A stretch of 64,000 nt of DNA from Leifsonia sp. ZF2019 (GCF_019924635.1 NZ_CP065037.1:4030001-4094000), one strand, 5' to 3'. Positions 7,247 through 15,768 are shown, counted from the stretch's first letter. The notes: a model not told the origin generated them from the letters alone. A program made the numbers and translations.

Positions 7247-7937
7247 GTGACCGGCTCCGCACCACGGCGAGGGGAGGCCGCCGCCTCAGCCGCGGCGGAG
7301 CTCGAGAACGCGCTGGCGCACTGGGCGGCCGGCGGCGGTACGCCGTCGGCCGACGCAGTCTCCGCCGTGCGCGTCGTGCTCCTCGTCGAGGGCGCGAGCG
7401 ACCGCGCAGCCGTGCTGACAGCGGCAGTCCTGCTCGGCCGCGATCTCGGCACGGAAAGGGTCGCCGTCGTGCCGATGGGCGGCGCGATGAGCGCTCGACG
7501 ATTCGCGGAGGCACTCGGGCCGCGGCGTCCCGCCGGCGGTGACGACGCCCCCGCCACCGCACACCGCCCCGAGGTGCGCGGCCTGTGCGACGCCGCCGAG
7601 CGCCGGTTCTTCGAGCGCGCGGGCATCCCGGACCCCGCCATCGCGGTGTGCCGTCCGGACCTCGAGGGCGAGCTGATCGAGGCATTGGGGATCGCCGGCA
7701 CGGAGGAGGTGCTCGCTCAGGAGGGGGACCTGCGGCTGTTCCGCACGTTCCAGAACCAACCAGCGCAGCGCGCCCGCACGCCTGCGCAGCAGTTTGCACC
7801 GGTTCTTCGGCACGACCTCCGGCCGCAAGGAGCGGTACGGCCGAGCGCTCACCGCCGCGCTGACGGCCGAGCGCCTCCCCGCCCCGCTGGTCTCCGCCCT
7901 GCTGGGCGACGCGGAGGGCTCGGACGCGCGCGCGTAG
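7247..7937 (+). pseudogene. TOPRIM nucleotidyl-transferase/hydrolase domain gene, frameshifted
   Basis: The reading frame encodes an OLD-nuclease-like TOPRIM domain: LLVEGASDRAAV supplies the TOPRIM glutamate near residue 51, followed by VAVVPMGGAMSARRF and the acidic CRPDLEGELIEALG. At 7793-7795 (TTT after CAGCAG) the frame slips. Removing one T restores QQLHRFFGTTSGRKERYGRAL and a stop at 7935-7937, about 230 residues in all. As written, the frame instead runs on through the next gene to 8614 in a low-complexity Arg/Ala/Pro shadow reading. Either a real +1 mutation or a sequencing error explains this. The intact protein would be a nuclease or nucleotidyl-transferase-like enzyme of unknown role. 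Confidence 0.8.
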
Positions 7938-7940
7938 GGT
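7935..7940 (+). promoter_or_regulatory. -10 element TAGGGT (leaderless)
   Basis: TAGGGT lies 7 nt before the ATG at 7948 and overlaps the stop codon of the TOPRIM gene, so the TPR gene has its own leaderless promoter. Confidence 0.5.
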
Positions 7941-7947
7941 GGAGCGC

Positions 7948-8502
7948 ATGCCCGCAGCCGACGACGCCCTCGACGCACGCCTCGCCACGATCTTCTCCGC
8001 CCGCGATCGCACGCGCATGGCCCCCACGATCGCCGCGTTCCTGCAGGTGCTCGCCGAGCATCCCGACGACGCGCGGGTGCTGTACGAGGTCGGCGGCTCG
8101 TACGACACGGCCGGCGAGGAGGAGACCGCAGCCGGCTACTACGAACGCGCCCTCGCTGGAGGCCTCGACGGCGAGACCCTGCGCAGATGCCTGCTCCAGT
8201 ACGGCAGCACCCTGCGCAACCTCGGCCGCTTCGACGAGTCGCTCGCTGTGCTCGACCGCGCCCTCGCGGAGTTCCCCGACTCCGAGTCGGTGCGCGTCTG
8301 GCACGCCCTGTCGCTCCACGCCGCGGGACGCAGCGACGCCGCGGTCGCCGCGCTCATGGACCTGGCCGCCGACCGCATCCGCACCCCCGACCTCCTGCGC
8401 TACGAGCAGGCGCTGCGCGGGAACGCGGAGTACCTGCGCGGAGTGGACCGGGAGCGGGGCGACGCGGCGGCGAACGCGTCCGAGCAGGCGCACCGGCACT
8501 GA
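7948..8502 (+). CDS. Tetratricopeptide repeat protein
   Basis: This 184-residue soluble protein is built of helix pairs. TPR-type units are seen at residues about 33-65 (ARVLYEVGGSYDTAGEEETAAGYYERAL), 70-100 (CLLQYGSTLRNLGRFDESLAVLDRAL) and 105-130 (VRVWHALSLHAAGRSDAAVAAL). Conserved small and aromatic positions are in register. Such proteins are binding scaffolds; the partner is unknown. The ATG at 7948 is chosen over a GTG three codons upstream because TAGGGT lies 7 nt before it. It starts 10 nt after the frameshifted TOPRIM gene. Confidence 0.85.
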   Translation: MPAADDALDARLATIFSARDRTRMAPTIAAFLQVLAEHPDDARVLYEVGGSYDTAGEEETAAGYYERALAGGLDGETLRRCLLQYGSTLRNLGRFDESLAVLDRALAEFPDSESVRVWHALSLHAAGRSDAAVAALMDLAADRIRTPDLLRYEQALRGNAEYLRGVDRERGDAAANASEQAHRH

Positions 8503-8513
8503 CCTCCGCCCGC

Positions 8514-9638
8514 TCAGCCCGGCGACGCCACCGCCAGCCGGAACCGCTCCGGCGCGCGCTCGCCGTGCAGGGCGAGCCGGGCGAGCACGTCGCCGAGCGC
8601 GGGGCCGAACTTGAACCCGTGGCCCGAGAAACCCGCGGCGACCGTGACCGGGCCGACGCGGTCGAGCACGAAGTCGGAGTCGGGCGTGGTGTCGTAGAGG
8701 CAGCTGATGGAGGCGGGGCGGGACGCGTCGACACCGGGGACCCATTCGGCGACGTACCTCTGCAGGCGTTCCAAGCGCACCAGGTCGATGGTGCGGTCGC
8801 GGTCGCCGGGGTCGACGACGGGGCCGCCGCCGTGCACGCCGACTTTGACGCCCTCGCCCGGGGTCAGCAGGCCGTAGACGCTCGGAACCTCGGGGTCGGT
8901 CGGATGGTGCACGAAGCTCGGCCAGACGCCCTCGTCGGATGCGGGGCCGGGCAGCAGCGGGAAGTGTGCGGGCTGCTCCTCGGTCACGCGCACGTCGGGG
9001 AGCGCGGCACCGTTGCGCGAGAGCCATCCGCCCGCGAGCCCCGGTGTCCACGAGCCCGCGGCGATCACCAGACGGGCGGCATGGTGCTCGCCGTCGTCCG
9101 CCGTCACGACGACACCGTCCCCGTCGCTGGCGATGGACGCCACCCGCACACCGAAGCGCAGGTCTGCTCCGGCCGCCGCGGCCGTGTCGAGGAGCGCATC
9201 GATCGCGTCCGCAGCGCGCAGCCTGCCCCCGCCGGGGCTGAACAGCACGTCGTCTTCGAACCGCAATCCGGGCCAGCGCTCCGCCGCCTCGGAGCCCCGC
9301 AGACGCTCGGAGGGGAGGGCCTCCGCCGTCATGGCGGCGGCGATGGCGTCGAGCGCGCGCGGATCGCCGTGGTCGAGGGCGCCGGTGCGATCGAAGACCG
9401 TGCGCCCTGTCTGCCTCTCCAGCCGCTGCCAGCCCGCGGCGGCGCGCACGGTGAGCTGTACGTAGTCCGCGGCGTCGTAGCCGTGGCGGAAGATGCGGCT
9501 GGCGCCGTGCGACGAGCCGCGGTCGTGCCCGCGGTCGAACGCCTCGAGCAGCAGCACGCGGGAGCCGGCCTCGACGAGGGAGCGAGCCGCTGCGGCGCCC
9601 ACGACGCCGGCTCCGATGACGATGGTGTCGACGGTCAT
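8514..9638 (-). CDS. FAD-dependent oxidoreductase, sarcosine/N-methyltryptophan oxidase family
   Basis: This 374-residue cytoplasmic flavoenzyme would oxidise the N-methyl group of an amino acid, releasing formaldehyde and hydrogen peroxide. The dinucleotide-binding fingerprint TIVIGAGVVGAAAARSL starts at residue 5. The family signature SHGASRIFRHGY follows. A cysteine in SCLYDTTPDSDF occupies the position that binds FAD covalently in MSOX and MTOX. The C-terminal GFSGHGFKFGP is also typical. The ATG is supported by TAGCGT seven nt upstream. It converges with the TPR gene. The substrate is not fixed by sequence. Confidence 0.9.
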   Translation of the reverse strand: MTVDTIVIGAGVVGAAAARSLVEAGSRVLLLEAFDRGHDRGSSHGASRIFRHGYDAADYVQLTVRAAAGWQRLERQTGRTVFDRTGALDHGDPRALDAIAAAMTAEALPSERLRGSEAAERWPGLRFEDDVLFSPGGGRLRAADAIDALLDTAAAAGADLRFGVRVASIASDGDGVVVTADDGEHHAARLVIAAGSWTPGLAGGWLSRNGAALPDVRVTEEQPAHFPLLPGPASDEGVWPSFVHHPTDPEVPSVYGLLTPGEGVKVGVHGGGPVVDPGDRDRTIDLVRLERLQRYVAEWVPGVDASRPASISCLYDTTPDSDFVLDRVGPVTVAAGFSGHGFKFGPALGDVLARLALHGERAPERFRLAVASPG

Positions 9639-9645
9639 GGGCCAC

Positions 9646-9651
9646 ACGCTA
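9646..9651 (-). promoter_or_regulatory. -10 element TAGCGT (leaderless)
   Basis: On the minus strand TAGCGT lies 7 nt before the ATG at 9638. Confidence 0.5.
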
Positions 9652-9684
9652 CCGGGCGACGCCGCGCGCACCCTGGGCGCATTA

Positions 9685-9705
9685 CGCCGCCTTTCGACGG
9701 CGGCG
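9685..9705. terminator. Stem-loop after the TspO-like gene
   Basis: The arms CGCCGCC (9685-9691) and GGCGGCG (9699-9705) enclose a 7-nt loop. The structure lies 32 nt beyond the stop at 9737 on the minus strand. No good T tract follows on that strand, so termination is uncertain. Confidence 0.4.
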
Positions 9706-9736
9706 ATTTCACGGCGGAATCCGTCTGTGAGGACTC

Positions 9737-10579
9737 TCAGCGTCGAGTGCGACGGGACGGCCGGGAGCGGTGGGCCACCCGCGCCGCGACCGCCACCAGC
9801 ACGATCAGGGCGGCCGCCGCGAACGCGGCCGCGGCGACAGGCGCCGACGGGAGGGCTCCGTCGAGGCGGGCGACCCCGATCCAGGCGAGACCCCAGGCGG
9901 AGGATGCGGCGGGGGCGAGTCGCCCGCCGTCCCAGAGCGCGAGCGCACAGCCGAGCAGGGCCACCACCGCCACGACCGCGAGGCCCCACGCGTGCGCGCT
10001 CCAGCCGAACCCGTCGAACCCGGCCGCCGTGAGCCCCGCGGCGACGTTCGCCACCGTGGCGACCATCACCCAGCCGAGGTAGAGGCCCGCCACGCCGTCG
10101 AACAGCACCGCGTCGGCGGTCGTGCCGCCCGGCCGGGCGATCAGGCGCGCGAACGTCACGACGAGCACCACGAGCAGCGCGGCGATGACGACCACGCTCA
10201 GCACGAGGAGGCCCGCCTGCACCACGAGGATCCAGGCGGCGTTGAGCAGCAGCGAGGCGGCCATCCAGTAGCCGGCGACCCGCTGCCGCGCGCGCGACGC
10301 TTGCGAGGGGAGCGCCTGCCAGATCGCATAGAGCACGAGGCCTGCGTAGATGACGGACCAGACGGCGAACGCAGGCCCGGCGGGCGCGACGAGCGTCGCG
10401 TCGGCGCTCAGGGCGCCGCCGGCCGCACGGGCGATGGAGGTCCCGCCCAGGAGCCCGGAACCCACCACCGCCCCGACGACGGCCGCCGCCGCGGCGGCGA
10501 TCACCGCGATCTGACGGACGCGGTCTGCCGCCATCGGTCGGGTCGCGGATCCGGCATCGCGCGCGGTCAGGGTGCTCAC
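9737..10579 (-). CDS. TspO/MBR-related polytopic membrane protein
   Basis: This 280-residue integral membrane protein has about seven hydrophobic helices. The segment PAGPAFAVWSVIYAGLVLYAIWQALPSQ matches the start of the tryptophan-rich sensory protein/TspO fold, and AAGYWMAASLLLNAAWI-like spacing follows. It is larger than classical TspO (about 160 residues), as in other actinobacterial homologues. TspO proteins bind tetrapyrroles and influence stress responses; a specific role is not shown. The GTG start has TACTGT seven nt upstream; MAADRVRQ at residue 16 is an alternative. Confidence 0.7.
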   Translation of the reverse strand: MSTLTARDAGSATRPMAADRVRQIAVIAAAAAAVVGAVVGSGLLGGTSIARAAGGALSADATLVAPAGPAFAVWSVIYAGLVLYAIWQALPSQASRARQRVAGYWMAASLLLNAAWILVVQAGLLVLSVVVIAALLVVLVVTFARLIARPGGTTADAVLFDGVAGLYLGWVMVATVANVAAGLTAAGFDGFGWSAHAWGLAVVAVVALLGCALALWDGGRLAPAASSAWGLAWIGVARLDGALPSAPVAAAAFAAAALIVLVAVAARVAHRSRPSRRTRR

Positions 10580-10586
10580 GCCCGTC

Positions 10587-10592
10587 ACAGTA
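10587..10592 (-). promoter_or_regulatory. -10 element TACTGT (leaderless)
   Basis: On the minus strand TACTGT lies 7 nt before the GTG at 10579. Confidence 0.5.
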
Positions 10593-10633
10593 GACCGCAG
10601 CCGGGCTCCCGAGAAGGCTGATGCGGATGCGCG

Positions 10634-10656
10634 CGTGTCAAGGTAGCCTTGACACG
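10634..10656. promoter_or_regulatory. Palindromic operator abutting a leaderless start
   Basis: The sequence CGTGTCAAGG-TAG-CCTTGACACG has perfect 10-bp arms and ends at the base before the ATG at 10657. The -10 hexamer TAGCCT (10644-10649) lies in its centre, 7 nt before the ATG. A dimer bound here would block the polymerase. The encoded helix-turn-helix protein is the obvious candidate binder. Confidence 0.85.
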
Positions 10657-11289
10657 ATGACAGCAGAACGGGATGCGGTGGCCGCGCTCGCGGCCGCCGC
10701 GAAGACGCTGGCCGAGCAGGCGGGCAACGCGGCCGACCGGGGGCACTGGCTCGAGCTGGTCGCGCATGCGGTCGCCCTGCGCGCCGACGCCGACGCGGCT
10801 CTCGCCGCCCTGGTCGACGCGGCGCGCGCCGCCGGGGCGACCTGGCAGGACCTCGGCCGCACGCTCGGCACGAGCAGGCAGGCGGCCTTCCAGCGCTTCG
10901 GGCATCCCGTGGATCCGCGGACAGGAGAACCCATGGACACGACACCACTGGCCGGCGCCGACGCGCTGGCGACCGAGATCTTCGGCGAACTTGCCGCCGG
11001 CCGGTACGACGCCGTCGTCGCACGCTTCGACGAACGCATGGCGGAGGGGCTGGATGCGGCCGGACTGGGCGCGGTGTGGGCGCAGATCGCCAGCGCGGTC
11101 GGGGCCTTCGACGCCGCGGACGAGCCCGTGGCGCGCCGGATGGGCGATCTGACGGTGGTCGACGTGCCGCTCCGCTTCGAGGCGGGCGAGATGGTCGGAC
11201 GGGTGTCGCTGCATCCCGACCGGCGGGTCGGCGGCCTGTTCGTGCTCGACCCGGCGCAGCTGGCCGAGTCGTCGGGAGACATCGCATGA
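10657..11289 (+). CDS. HTH protein with DUF3887-like C-terminal domain
   Basis: This 210-residue protein has a helical N-terminus (residues 1-58) and a helix-turn-helix at 61-81 (ATWQDLGRTLGTSRQAAFQRF). From about residue 100 it has an NTF2-like DUF3887 domain (ALATEIFGELAAGRYDAVVARFDERM). It probably represses its own leaderless promoter, whose palindrome touches the start codon. An upstream in-frame ATG at 10621 is rejected because the palindrome would lie inside the coding region. It is translationally coupled to the CPBP protease gene by an ATGA overlap, a pairing that suggests the two act together. The ligand sensed by DUF3887 is unknown. Confidence 0.82.
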   Translation: MTAERDAVAALAAAAKTLAEQAGNAADRGHWLELVAHAVALRADADAALAALVDAARAAGATWQDLGRTLGTSRQAAFQRFGHPVDPRTGEPMDTTPLAGADALATEIFGELAAGRYDAVVARFDERMAEGLDAAGLGAVWAQIASAVGAFDAADEPVARRMGDLTVVDVPLRFEAGEMVGRVSLHPDRRVGGLFVLDPAQLAESSGDIA

Positions 11290-12299
11290 GCGCCGCGCAG
11301 CCCGCCACCGCCGTCGGCGGCGGCGGCACCGGAGCCCCCGCAGGCGCACGCCCCGATCGCCCGCCGCGGGTGCCGTGGCTCGCCGTGGTCGCCTATGTCG
11401 TCGTCGCCTTCGGGCTCGCCTGGCTGGTGACGCTGCCGCTCTGGCTCGGCGGCGGCCTCACCGCCCCGTTCGCGGGCGTGCTCCTGATCGCGATGATGTT
11501 CACCCCGACCATCGGCGCCCTGGTCGCCGTGTTCCTCGTGCAGCGCCCGCGTCCACGATCGGTGCCGGAATATCTGGGGATGTGGCCCCTGCGCCCCGCC
11601 TGGCGGCTCATCGGCCTCTCGCTCGCCGGCATCTTCGGCTCCATCCTCGTCTCGGTGGCCGCCGTGTTCCTGGCGGCGGCGTTCGGTGCCGTCCGGCTCG
11701 ACCTCACCGGCTTCTCCGGCTTCTCCGAGCTGCTGCACTCCCAGCTCGCCGCCGCCGGCGTGCAGCAGGAGCTGCCCCTGCCGATCGGCGTCCTCGTGCT
11801 GATCCAGCTGCTGACCATCCCGTTCGGCGCGTTGATCAACAGCGTCGCGACCGTCGGCGAGGAGCTCGGCTGGCGCGGCTGGCTGCTCCCCAGCCTCCGC
11901 CCGCTCGGCACCTGGCCGGCGCTCCTGATCAGTGGCGTGCTGTGGGGCCTCTGGCACAGTCCGATCATCCTGCTCGGCTACAACTTCGGCGAGCCGAACC
12001 TCCTGGGCGTACTGCTGATGACCCTCGGCTGCACCGCCTACGGCGTGCTCATCGGCTGGCTCCGCCTCCGCTCCGGATCCGTGTGGCCCGCCGTCTTCGC
12101 CCACGGCGCCTTCAACGCGTCAGCCGGGGTCGGCGCTCTGCTGCTCGCCGCCGGTTCCCCGGCCTCGCCCGCCGCGCTGCTCCCCCTCGGCTGGACCGGC
12201 TGGATCGTCTGCACCGTCATCGCCGTCGTGCTCGTGCTCTGCGGTCAGTTCCGCCGCCAGCCGACGCTGGTCAGGAGGGCGCCGCTGCCCGCACGGTGA
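11286..12299 (+). CDS. CPBP family intramembrane metalloprotease
   Basis: This 337-residue protein has a Gly/Pro-rich cytoplasmic N-terminus (residues 1-30) and about eight membrane helices. The Abi/CPBP (Rce1-like) active site is intact: EELGWRGWL at 192-199 (Glu192, Glu193, Arg197), LWHSP with His224, and HGAFN with His273 and Asn277. Family members cleave membrane-embedded or prenylated substrates or protect against bacteriocins. Here, coupling to the HTH-DUF3887 gene suggests a regulated stress role. Its last 29 nt overlap the 3' end of the methyltransferase gene on the other strand. Confidence 0.88.
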   Translation: MSAAQPATAVGGGGTGAPAGARPDRPPRVPWLAVVAYVVVAFGLAWLVTLPLWLGGGLTAPFAGVLLIAMMFTPTIGALVAVFLVQRPRPRSVPEYLGMWPLRPAWRLIGLSLAGIFGSILVSVAAVFLAAAFGAVRLDLTGFSGFSELLHSQLAAAGVQQELPLPIGVLVLIQLLTIPFGALINSVATVGEELGWRGWLLPSLRPLGTWPALLISGVLWGLWHSPIILLGYNFGEPNLLGVLLMTLGCTAYGVLIGWLRLRSGSVWPAVFAHGAFNASAGVGALLLAAGSPASPAALLPLGWTGWIVCTVIAVVLVLCGQFRRQPTLVRRAPLPAR

Positions 12300-13068
12300 C
12301 GAGGGTCGAGCCTCGTTCGTCGTCGCGTTCGATCGCTGCGTCGAAGCCGGCGGCGGCGAAGAGGGCCGCGCTCGCGGGCGCCTGGTCGGCGCTCGCCTCG
12401 ATGAGGAGGAGCCCGTCGGGGGCGAGCCAGGCCTCCGCCTCGGCGGCGATGCGGCGATGCAGGTCGAGGCCGTCGTCCCCGCCGTCCAGGGCGGCCACGG
12501 GCTCGTGGTCGCGGGCCTCGGGAGGCAGGCTCGGGATGGCGCCGGTGGGGACGTACGGGGCGTTCACCGCGATGACATCGAACCGTCGGCGCAGGTGCGG
12601 CGGCACAGGCGCGAACAGGTCTCCCTCGACGACCGTGGCGTGCGGGAGGTTGACCCGGGCGCAGCGCACGGCGGCCGGGTCGATGTCCGCCGCGACGAGC
12701 CGGGCATCCGGGTCCCGGTCGGCGATCACGGCTCCGATCGCGCCGACGCCGCAGCAGAGGTCGAGGGCGGTCGCCGGCGCCCGGGCGACGGTTTCGGCTG
12801 CAGCGCGCTCCGCCAGCCTCTCGGTCCGCCGCCGGGGGACGAAGACGCCGGGCTCGACGTGCAGTCGCAGACCGGCGAACTCCACCCAGCCGAGCAGCGG
12901 CTCCAGCGGCTCACCGGCCACCCGGCGCGCGACAAGGAGCTCGAGACGGGCGGCCGATCCCGCGGAGGCCTGGATCAGGAGCGCCGCCTCCTCCTCCGCG
13001 AAGACGCAGCCCGCCGCCCGCAGCCGGGCGACGAGTGCGGGGCGGGGACGCGCCTCGGATCCGGTCAC
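12271..13068 (-). CDS. PrmC-like protein/glutamine N5-methyltransferase
   Basis: This 265-residue class I methyltransferase carries the SAM-binding motif LDLCCGVGAIGAVIA near residue 103. The acidic post-I motif VAADIDPAAVRCAR and the catalytic motif NAPYVP (NPPY type) follow. This matches the HemK/PrmC group that methylates glutamine in release factors. The motif has Ala instead of the first Pro, as in the actinobacterial putative protein N5-glutamine methyltransferases, so the substrate may differ from that of true PrmC. The GTG start has TAGCAT six nt upstream. It converges with, and overlaps, the CPBP gene. Confidence 0.85.
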   Translation of the reverse strand: MTGSEARPRPALVARLRAAGCVFAEEEAALLIQASAGSAARLELLVARRVAGEPLEPLLGWVEFAGLRLHVEPGVFVPRRRTERLAERAAAETVARAPATALDLCCGVGAIGAVIADRDPDARLVAADIDPAAVRCARVNLPHATVVEGDLFAPVPPHLRRRFDVIAVNAPYVPTGAIPSLPPEARDHEPVAALDGGDDGLDLHRRIAAEAEAWLAPDGLLLIEASADQAPASAALFAAAGFDAAIERDDERGSTLVTVRAAAPS

Positions 13069-13074
13069 CCCGCC

Positions 13075-13080
13075 ATGCTA
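13075..13080 (-). promoter_or_regulatory. -10 element TAGCAT (leaderless)
   Basis: On the minus strand TAGCAT lies 6 nt before the GTG at 13068 and overlaps the stop region of the flavodoxin-like gene just upstream. Confidence 0.5.
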
Positions 13081-13090
13081 GCCGCGGAGT

Positions 13091-13702
13091 TCAGTACGGC
13101 TTCTCGGCCAGCAGCCGCGCGAGATGCGCGGCGTTCTTCGCGGCCGTCGCGTTGGTACCCGCCACGGCCTCCGGGGTCTCGTCGAGGTCCTTGTAGTCGA
13201 CGGTCTGCATCGCCTCGCCGTTCCAGTAGGTCGCACCCTGCGACGGGATGGTGAAGCCGACGTCGTTGAGCCCCTGGAAAAGGTCGGCGATGATGGCGTG
13301 CGCGCCGTCCTCGTTCCCCACGACGCCCGCGATCGCGACCTTCCCCTCGACGAGCGGTCGGCCGTCGTCGTCGGTCTCCGAGAGCTCGGCGTCGAGGCGC
13401 TCGAGCACGCGCTGAGCGATGGAGGAGAGGTGCCCCATCCACGTGGGCGACACGATCACGAGGATGTCGGAGTCGATGATCTGACGCCGCAGCTGCGGCC
13501 ATTGATCACCCTCGCCCTCGTCGAGCCCCACGCCCGGCCTGACGTCGTAGTCGGCGACGCGCACCGCGGTCCCGGTGACGCCGTGCGTCGAGAGCTCGTC
13601 CAGGAGCTGGGTCGCGAGGAGCTGGCTGCTCGACTCGGCCGGCGACGGCTTGAGGGTGCAGACGAGGGCCAGAGCGCTGAGGGTTCGTGTGCTGTCTGTC
13701 AT
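13091..13702 (-). CDS. NADPH-dependent FMN reductase / flavodoxin family protein
   Basis: This 203-residue cytoplasmic flavoprotein has the flavodoxin-like alpha/beta order. A first strand (LSALALVCTLKPSPAESSSQLL) has the phosphate-binding loop, SDILVIVSPTWMGHLSSIAQRVLERLD carries the conserved SPTWMG FMN contact, and GKVAIAGVVGNEDGAHAI is the third strand and loop. Such enzymes reduce FMN, quinones or azo compounds. The ATG at 13700-13702 gives the family length; the open frame upstream has no homology-like features. It lies 22 nt upstream of the methyltransferase start on the same strand. Confidence 0.85.
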   Translation of the reverse strand: MTDSTRTLSALALVCTLKPSPAESSSQLLATQLLDELSTHGVTGTAVRVADYDVRPGVGLDEGEGDQWPQLRRQIIDSDILVIVSPTWMGHLSSIAQRVLERLDAELSETDDDGRPLVEGKVAIAGVVGNEDGAHAIIADLFQGLNDVGFTIPSQGATYWNGEAMQTVDYKDLDETPEAVAGTNATAAKNAAHLARLLAEKPY

Positions 13703-13874
13703 GCCCGCAGGCAACCCCTCACCGCGGCCGGGCACAACCGGGTTGACACGGCTCCGCCCTGGACGAACGGCGCGGATGCAGAACTGCACTGGCGAAACAT
13801 GCAACCCCGCGTACTATCGGGCGGGACGGCCTCCGGGTGAGGCAGACGATCGACGGAGAGCGAGCGGGAGAGGC

Positions 13875-14150
13875 ATGCAGGTGTTCCACGTCTACATCGA
13901 CGAGCTGCGCTTCACGTTCGTCGATCGGGCCCCTGTCGACGAGCTCAAGCGGCTGGTCGTGCAGGCGAGCAGGAGTGACGGCGACTTCGTCGCGATCACG
14001 CAGTCCAGCCGGCCGCCGACCGAAGTGTTCGTCACCAGTCAGACGAAGGTGCGGATCGAGACCGCGACCATCCCCCGAGAACCCGCCGCTCACGCCGCAG
14101 GGGAAGACGACGACGACGCCTTCTGGTTCGACTTCGACTCGCTCTCCTGA
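13875..14150 (+). CDS. Small acidic-tailed protein, unknown function
   Basis: This 91-residue protein has an N-terminal alternating strand pattern (MQVFHVYIDELRFTFVDRAP). A middle region (VDELKRLVVQASRSDGDFVAI) follows, and then a strongly acidic C-terminal tail (EDDDDAFWFDFDSLS). I do not recognise the family. The ATG has GGGAGAGG about 4 nt upstream. A possible -10 TACTAT lies at 13812-13817 without a clear -35 box. The next gene starts 74 nt downstream on the same strand. Confidence 0.68.
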   Translation: MQVFHVYIDELRFTFVDRAPVDELKRLVVQASRSDGDFVAITQSSRPPTEVFVTSQTKVRIETATIPREPAAHAAGEDDDDAFWFDFDSLS

Positions 14151-14223
14151 GCCCGGGCACCCCCGGGGCGCGCCCGCTGTCAACCGCTTCCCGAGCGCGG
14201 GATGCGGGAGGAGGCTGCCCCGC

Positions 14224-15768
14224 ATGACGACCTCTCTGTGGAACGACACGGCCCCGGTCATCCCCACCGACGCGTTCGAGAGAGACGGCCGCTGCGACAC
14301 GATCGTGGTCGGAGCCGGCCTCACCGGCCTCGCGACCGCGGTGATGCTCGCGCGCACCGGGATGCGGGTCGTCGTGCTCGAGGCGCGCGCCGTCGGCGCG
14401 GTGACGACCGGCGGATCGACGGGCAAGGTCAGCCTGTTGCAGGGCACGACCCTCGCGGGCATCCGGCGCCGCACCTCCGACCGTGTGCTCTCCGCCTACG
14501 TCGACGGCAATGTCGCCGGGCAGGGCTGGCTGCTCGACTTCCTCGACGCCCAGGGAACACCCTACGAGGTACGGGACGCGGTCACCTACGCGACCACGCG
14601 GCACGGGATCGACCTCCTCGACGCCGAGCTCGCGGCCCTCCACGCCGCTGGACTGCCGGCGACGCGACCGGAGATCTCGGAGCTGCCCTTCCCCGTCGAC
14701 GGCGCCCTGGCACTCGCCGGTCAGGCACAAGTGGACCCGATGCGGGTTCTCGCCGCGCTCGCGGCCGAGCTGCGCCGGCTGGGCGGGCGACTCATCGAAG
14801 GCGAACGGGTGACGCACGTGTCGGCCACCGACCCCGCAGTCGTGACGAGCGCCTCCGGGCGCACCCGGGCCGATCACGTCGTGATCGCGACCGGCACCCC
14901 CATCCTCGACCGCGGACTCTACTTCGCGAAGACCGCCGCGGAGCGCTCGTACCTCGGCGCGTTCCGCGTGCCCGGCCCGATCCCCCGCTCCATGCACCTC
15001 TCCGCCGAGTCGCCGGTGCGGTCCCTCCGCCAGGCGGCAGACGGAGACGGCGACCTGCTGCTGGTGGGCGGCAACGGGCATCCGACCGGCCGCGCCGACT
15101 CGCCCGCCCGCAAGATCGCCGAGCTGACGGCCTGGGCGGAGCAGCACTTCCCCGGGGCGCGGCGCACACACTGGTGGGCCGCTCAGGACTACCGGTCGGC
15201 CAACCACGTGCCGTTCGTGGGCTGGCTGCCGCGCGGACGGGGGAGGCTGTTCCTCGCGACCGGGTACGGCAAGTGGGGCATGACGAACGCGGTCGCCGCC
15301 GCCCTGAGCCTCACCGCCGACCTGACCGGCGAGACCATCGAATGGGCGCGCGTGCTCCACCACCGGGTCACCAGGCCCGGGGACCTCGCCGAAGGCGCCC
15401 GCATCAACGCCGCCGCGGGCGCTTCCGCCGCCGCTGCGTGGACCGTGGCCGAGACCTCCCCCGACATCGCCGACGCTGCGGCGCCCGCTGAGGGCACCGG
15501 GAGGGTCGGCCGCCGCGGCGCAGAGCCCGTCGCGGTCTCCACGGTGGGCGGTGCGTTGTGCGCGGTGTCCGGTGTCTGCACGCACCTCGGAGGGGTCGTC
15601 CGCTGGAACGACGCGGAACTCTCCTGGGACTGTCCGCTGCACGGCTCCCGCTTCGCACCGGACGGCTCGGTGCTCGAAGGCCCGGCCACGGCTCCGCTCG
15701 CCGCAGTCGCAACGCCGCTGGGCCACGCGGGGGAGGACCAGGATGCGGCACCCCGCGCAGAAGGCTAG
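14224..15768 (+). CDS. FAD-dependent oxidoreductase fused to a Rieske [2Fe-2S] domain
   Basis: This 514-residue enzyme has two modules. The N-terminal DAO-type flavoprotein starts with TIVVGAGLTGLATAVMLARTG at residue 19 and includes the substrate-side motif GGSTGKVSLLQG. At its C-terminus is a Rieske domain with CTHLGG and CPLHGSRF, supplying two Cys and two His ligands. The domain order is that of the widely distributed YhfW-like oxidoreductases, where electrons pass between FAD and the cluster; the physiological substrate is unknown. The open frame extends upstream to 13837, but the ATG at 14224 precedes the first recognisable residues. Confidence 0.9.
   Translation: MTTSLWNDTAPVIPTDAFERDGRCDTIVVGAGLTGLATAVMLARTGMRVVVLEARAVGAVTTGGSTGKVSLLQGTTLAGIRRRTSDRVLSAYVDGNVAGQGWLLDFLDAQGTPYEVRDAVTYATTRHGIDLLDAELAALHAAGLPATRPEISELPFPVDGALALAGQAQVDPMRVLAALAAELRRLGGRLIEGERVTHVSATDPAVVTSASGRTRADHVVIATGTPILDRGLYFAKTAAERSYLGAFRVPGPIPRSMHLSAESPVRSLRQAADGDGDLLLVGGNGHPTGRADSPARKIAELTAWAEQHFPGARRTHWWAAQDYRSANHVPFVGWLPRGRGRLFLATGYGKWGMTNAVAAALSLTADLTGETIEWARVLHHRVTRPGDLAEGARINAAAGASAAAAWTVAETSPDIADAAAPAEGTGRVGRRGAEPVAVSTVGGALCAVSGVCTHLGGVVRWNDAELSWDCPLHGSRFAPDGSVLEGPATAPLAAVATPLGHAGEDQDAAPRAEG

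Noticed and set aside
7849..9645. 598-codon minus-strand frame over the TPR and oxidoreductase genes
   Set aside because: Arg/Pro-rich composition typical of high-GC shadow frames; the oxidoreductase is in another frame.
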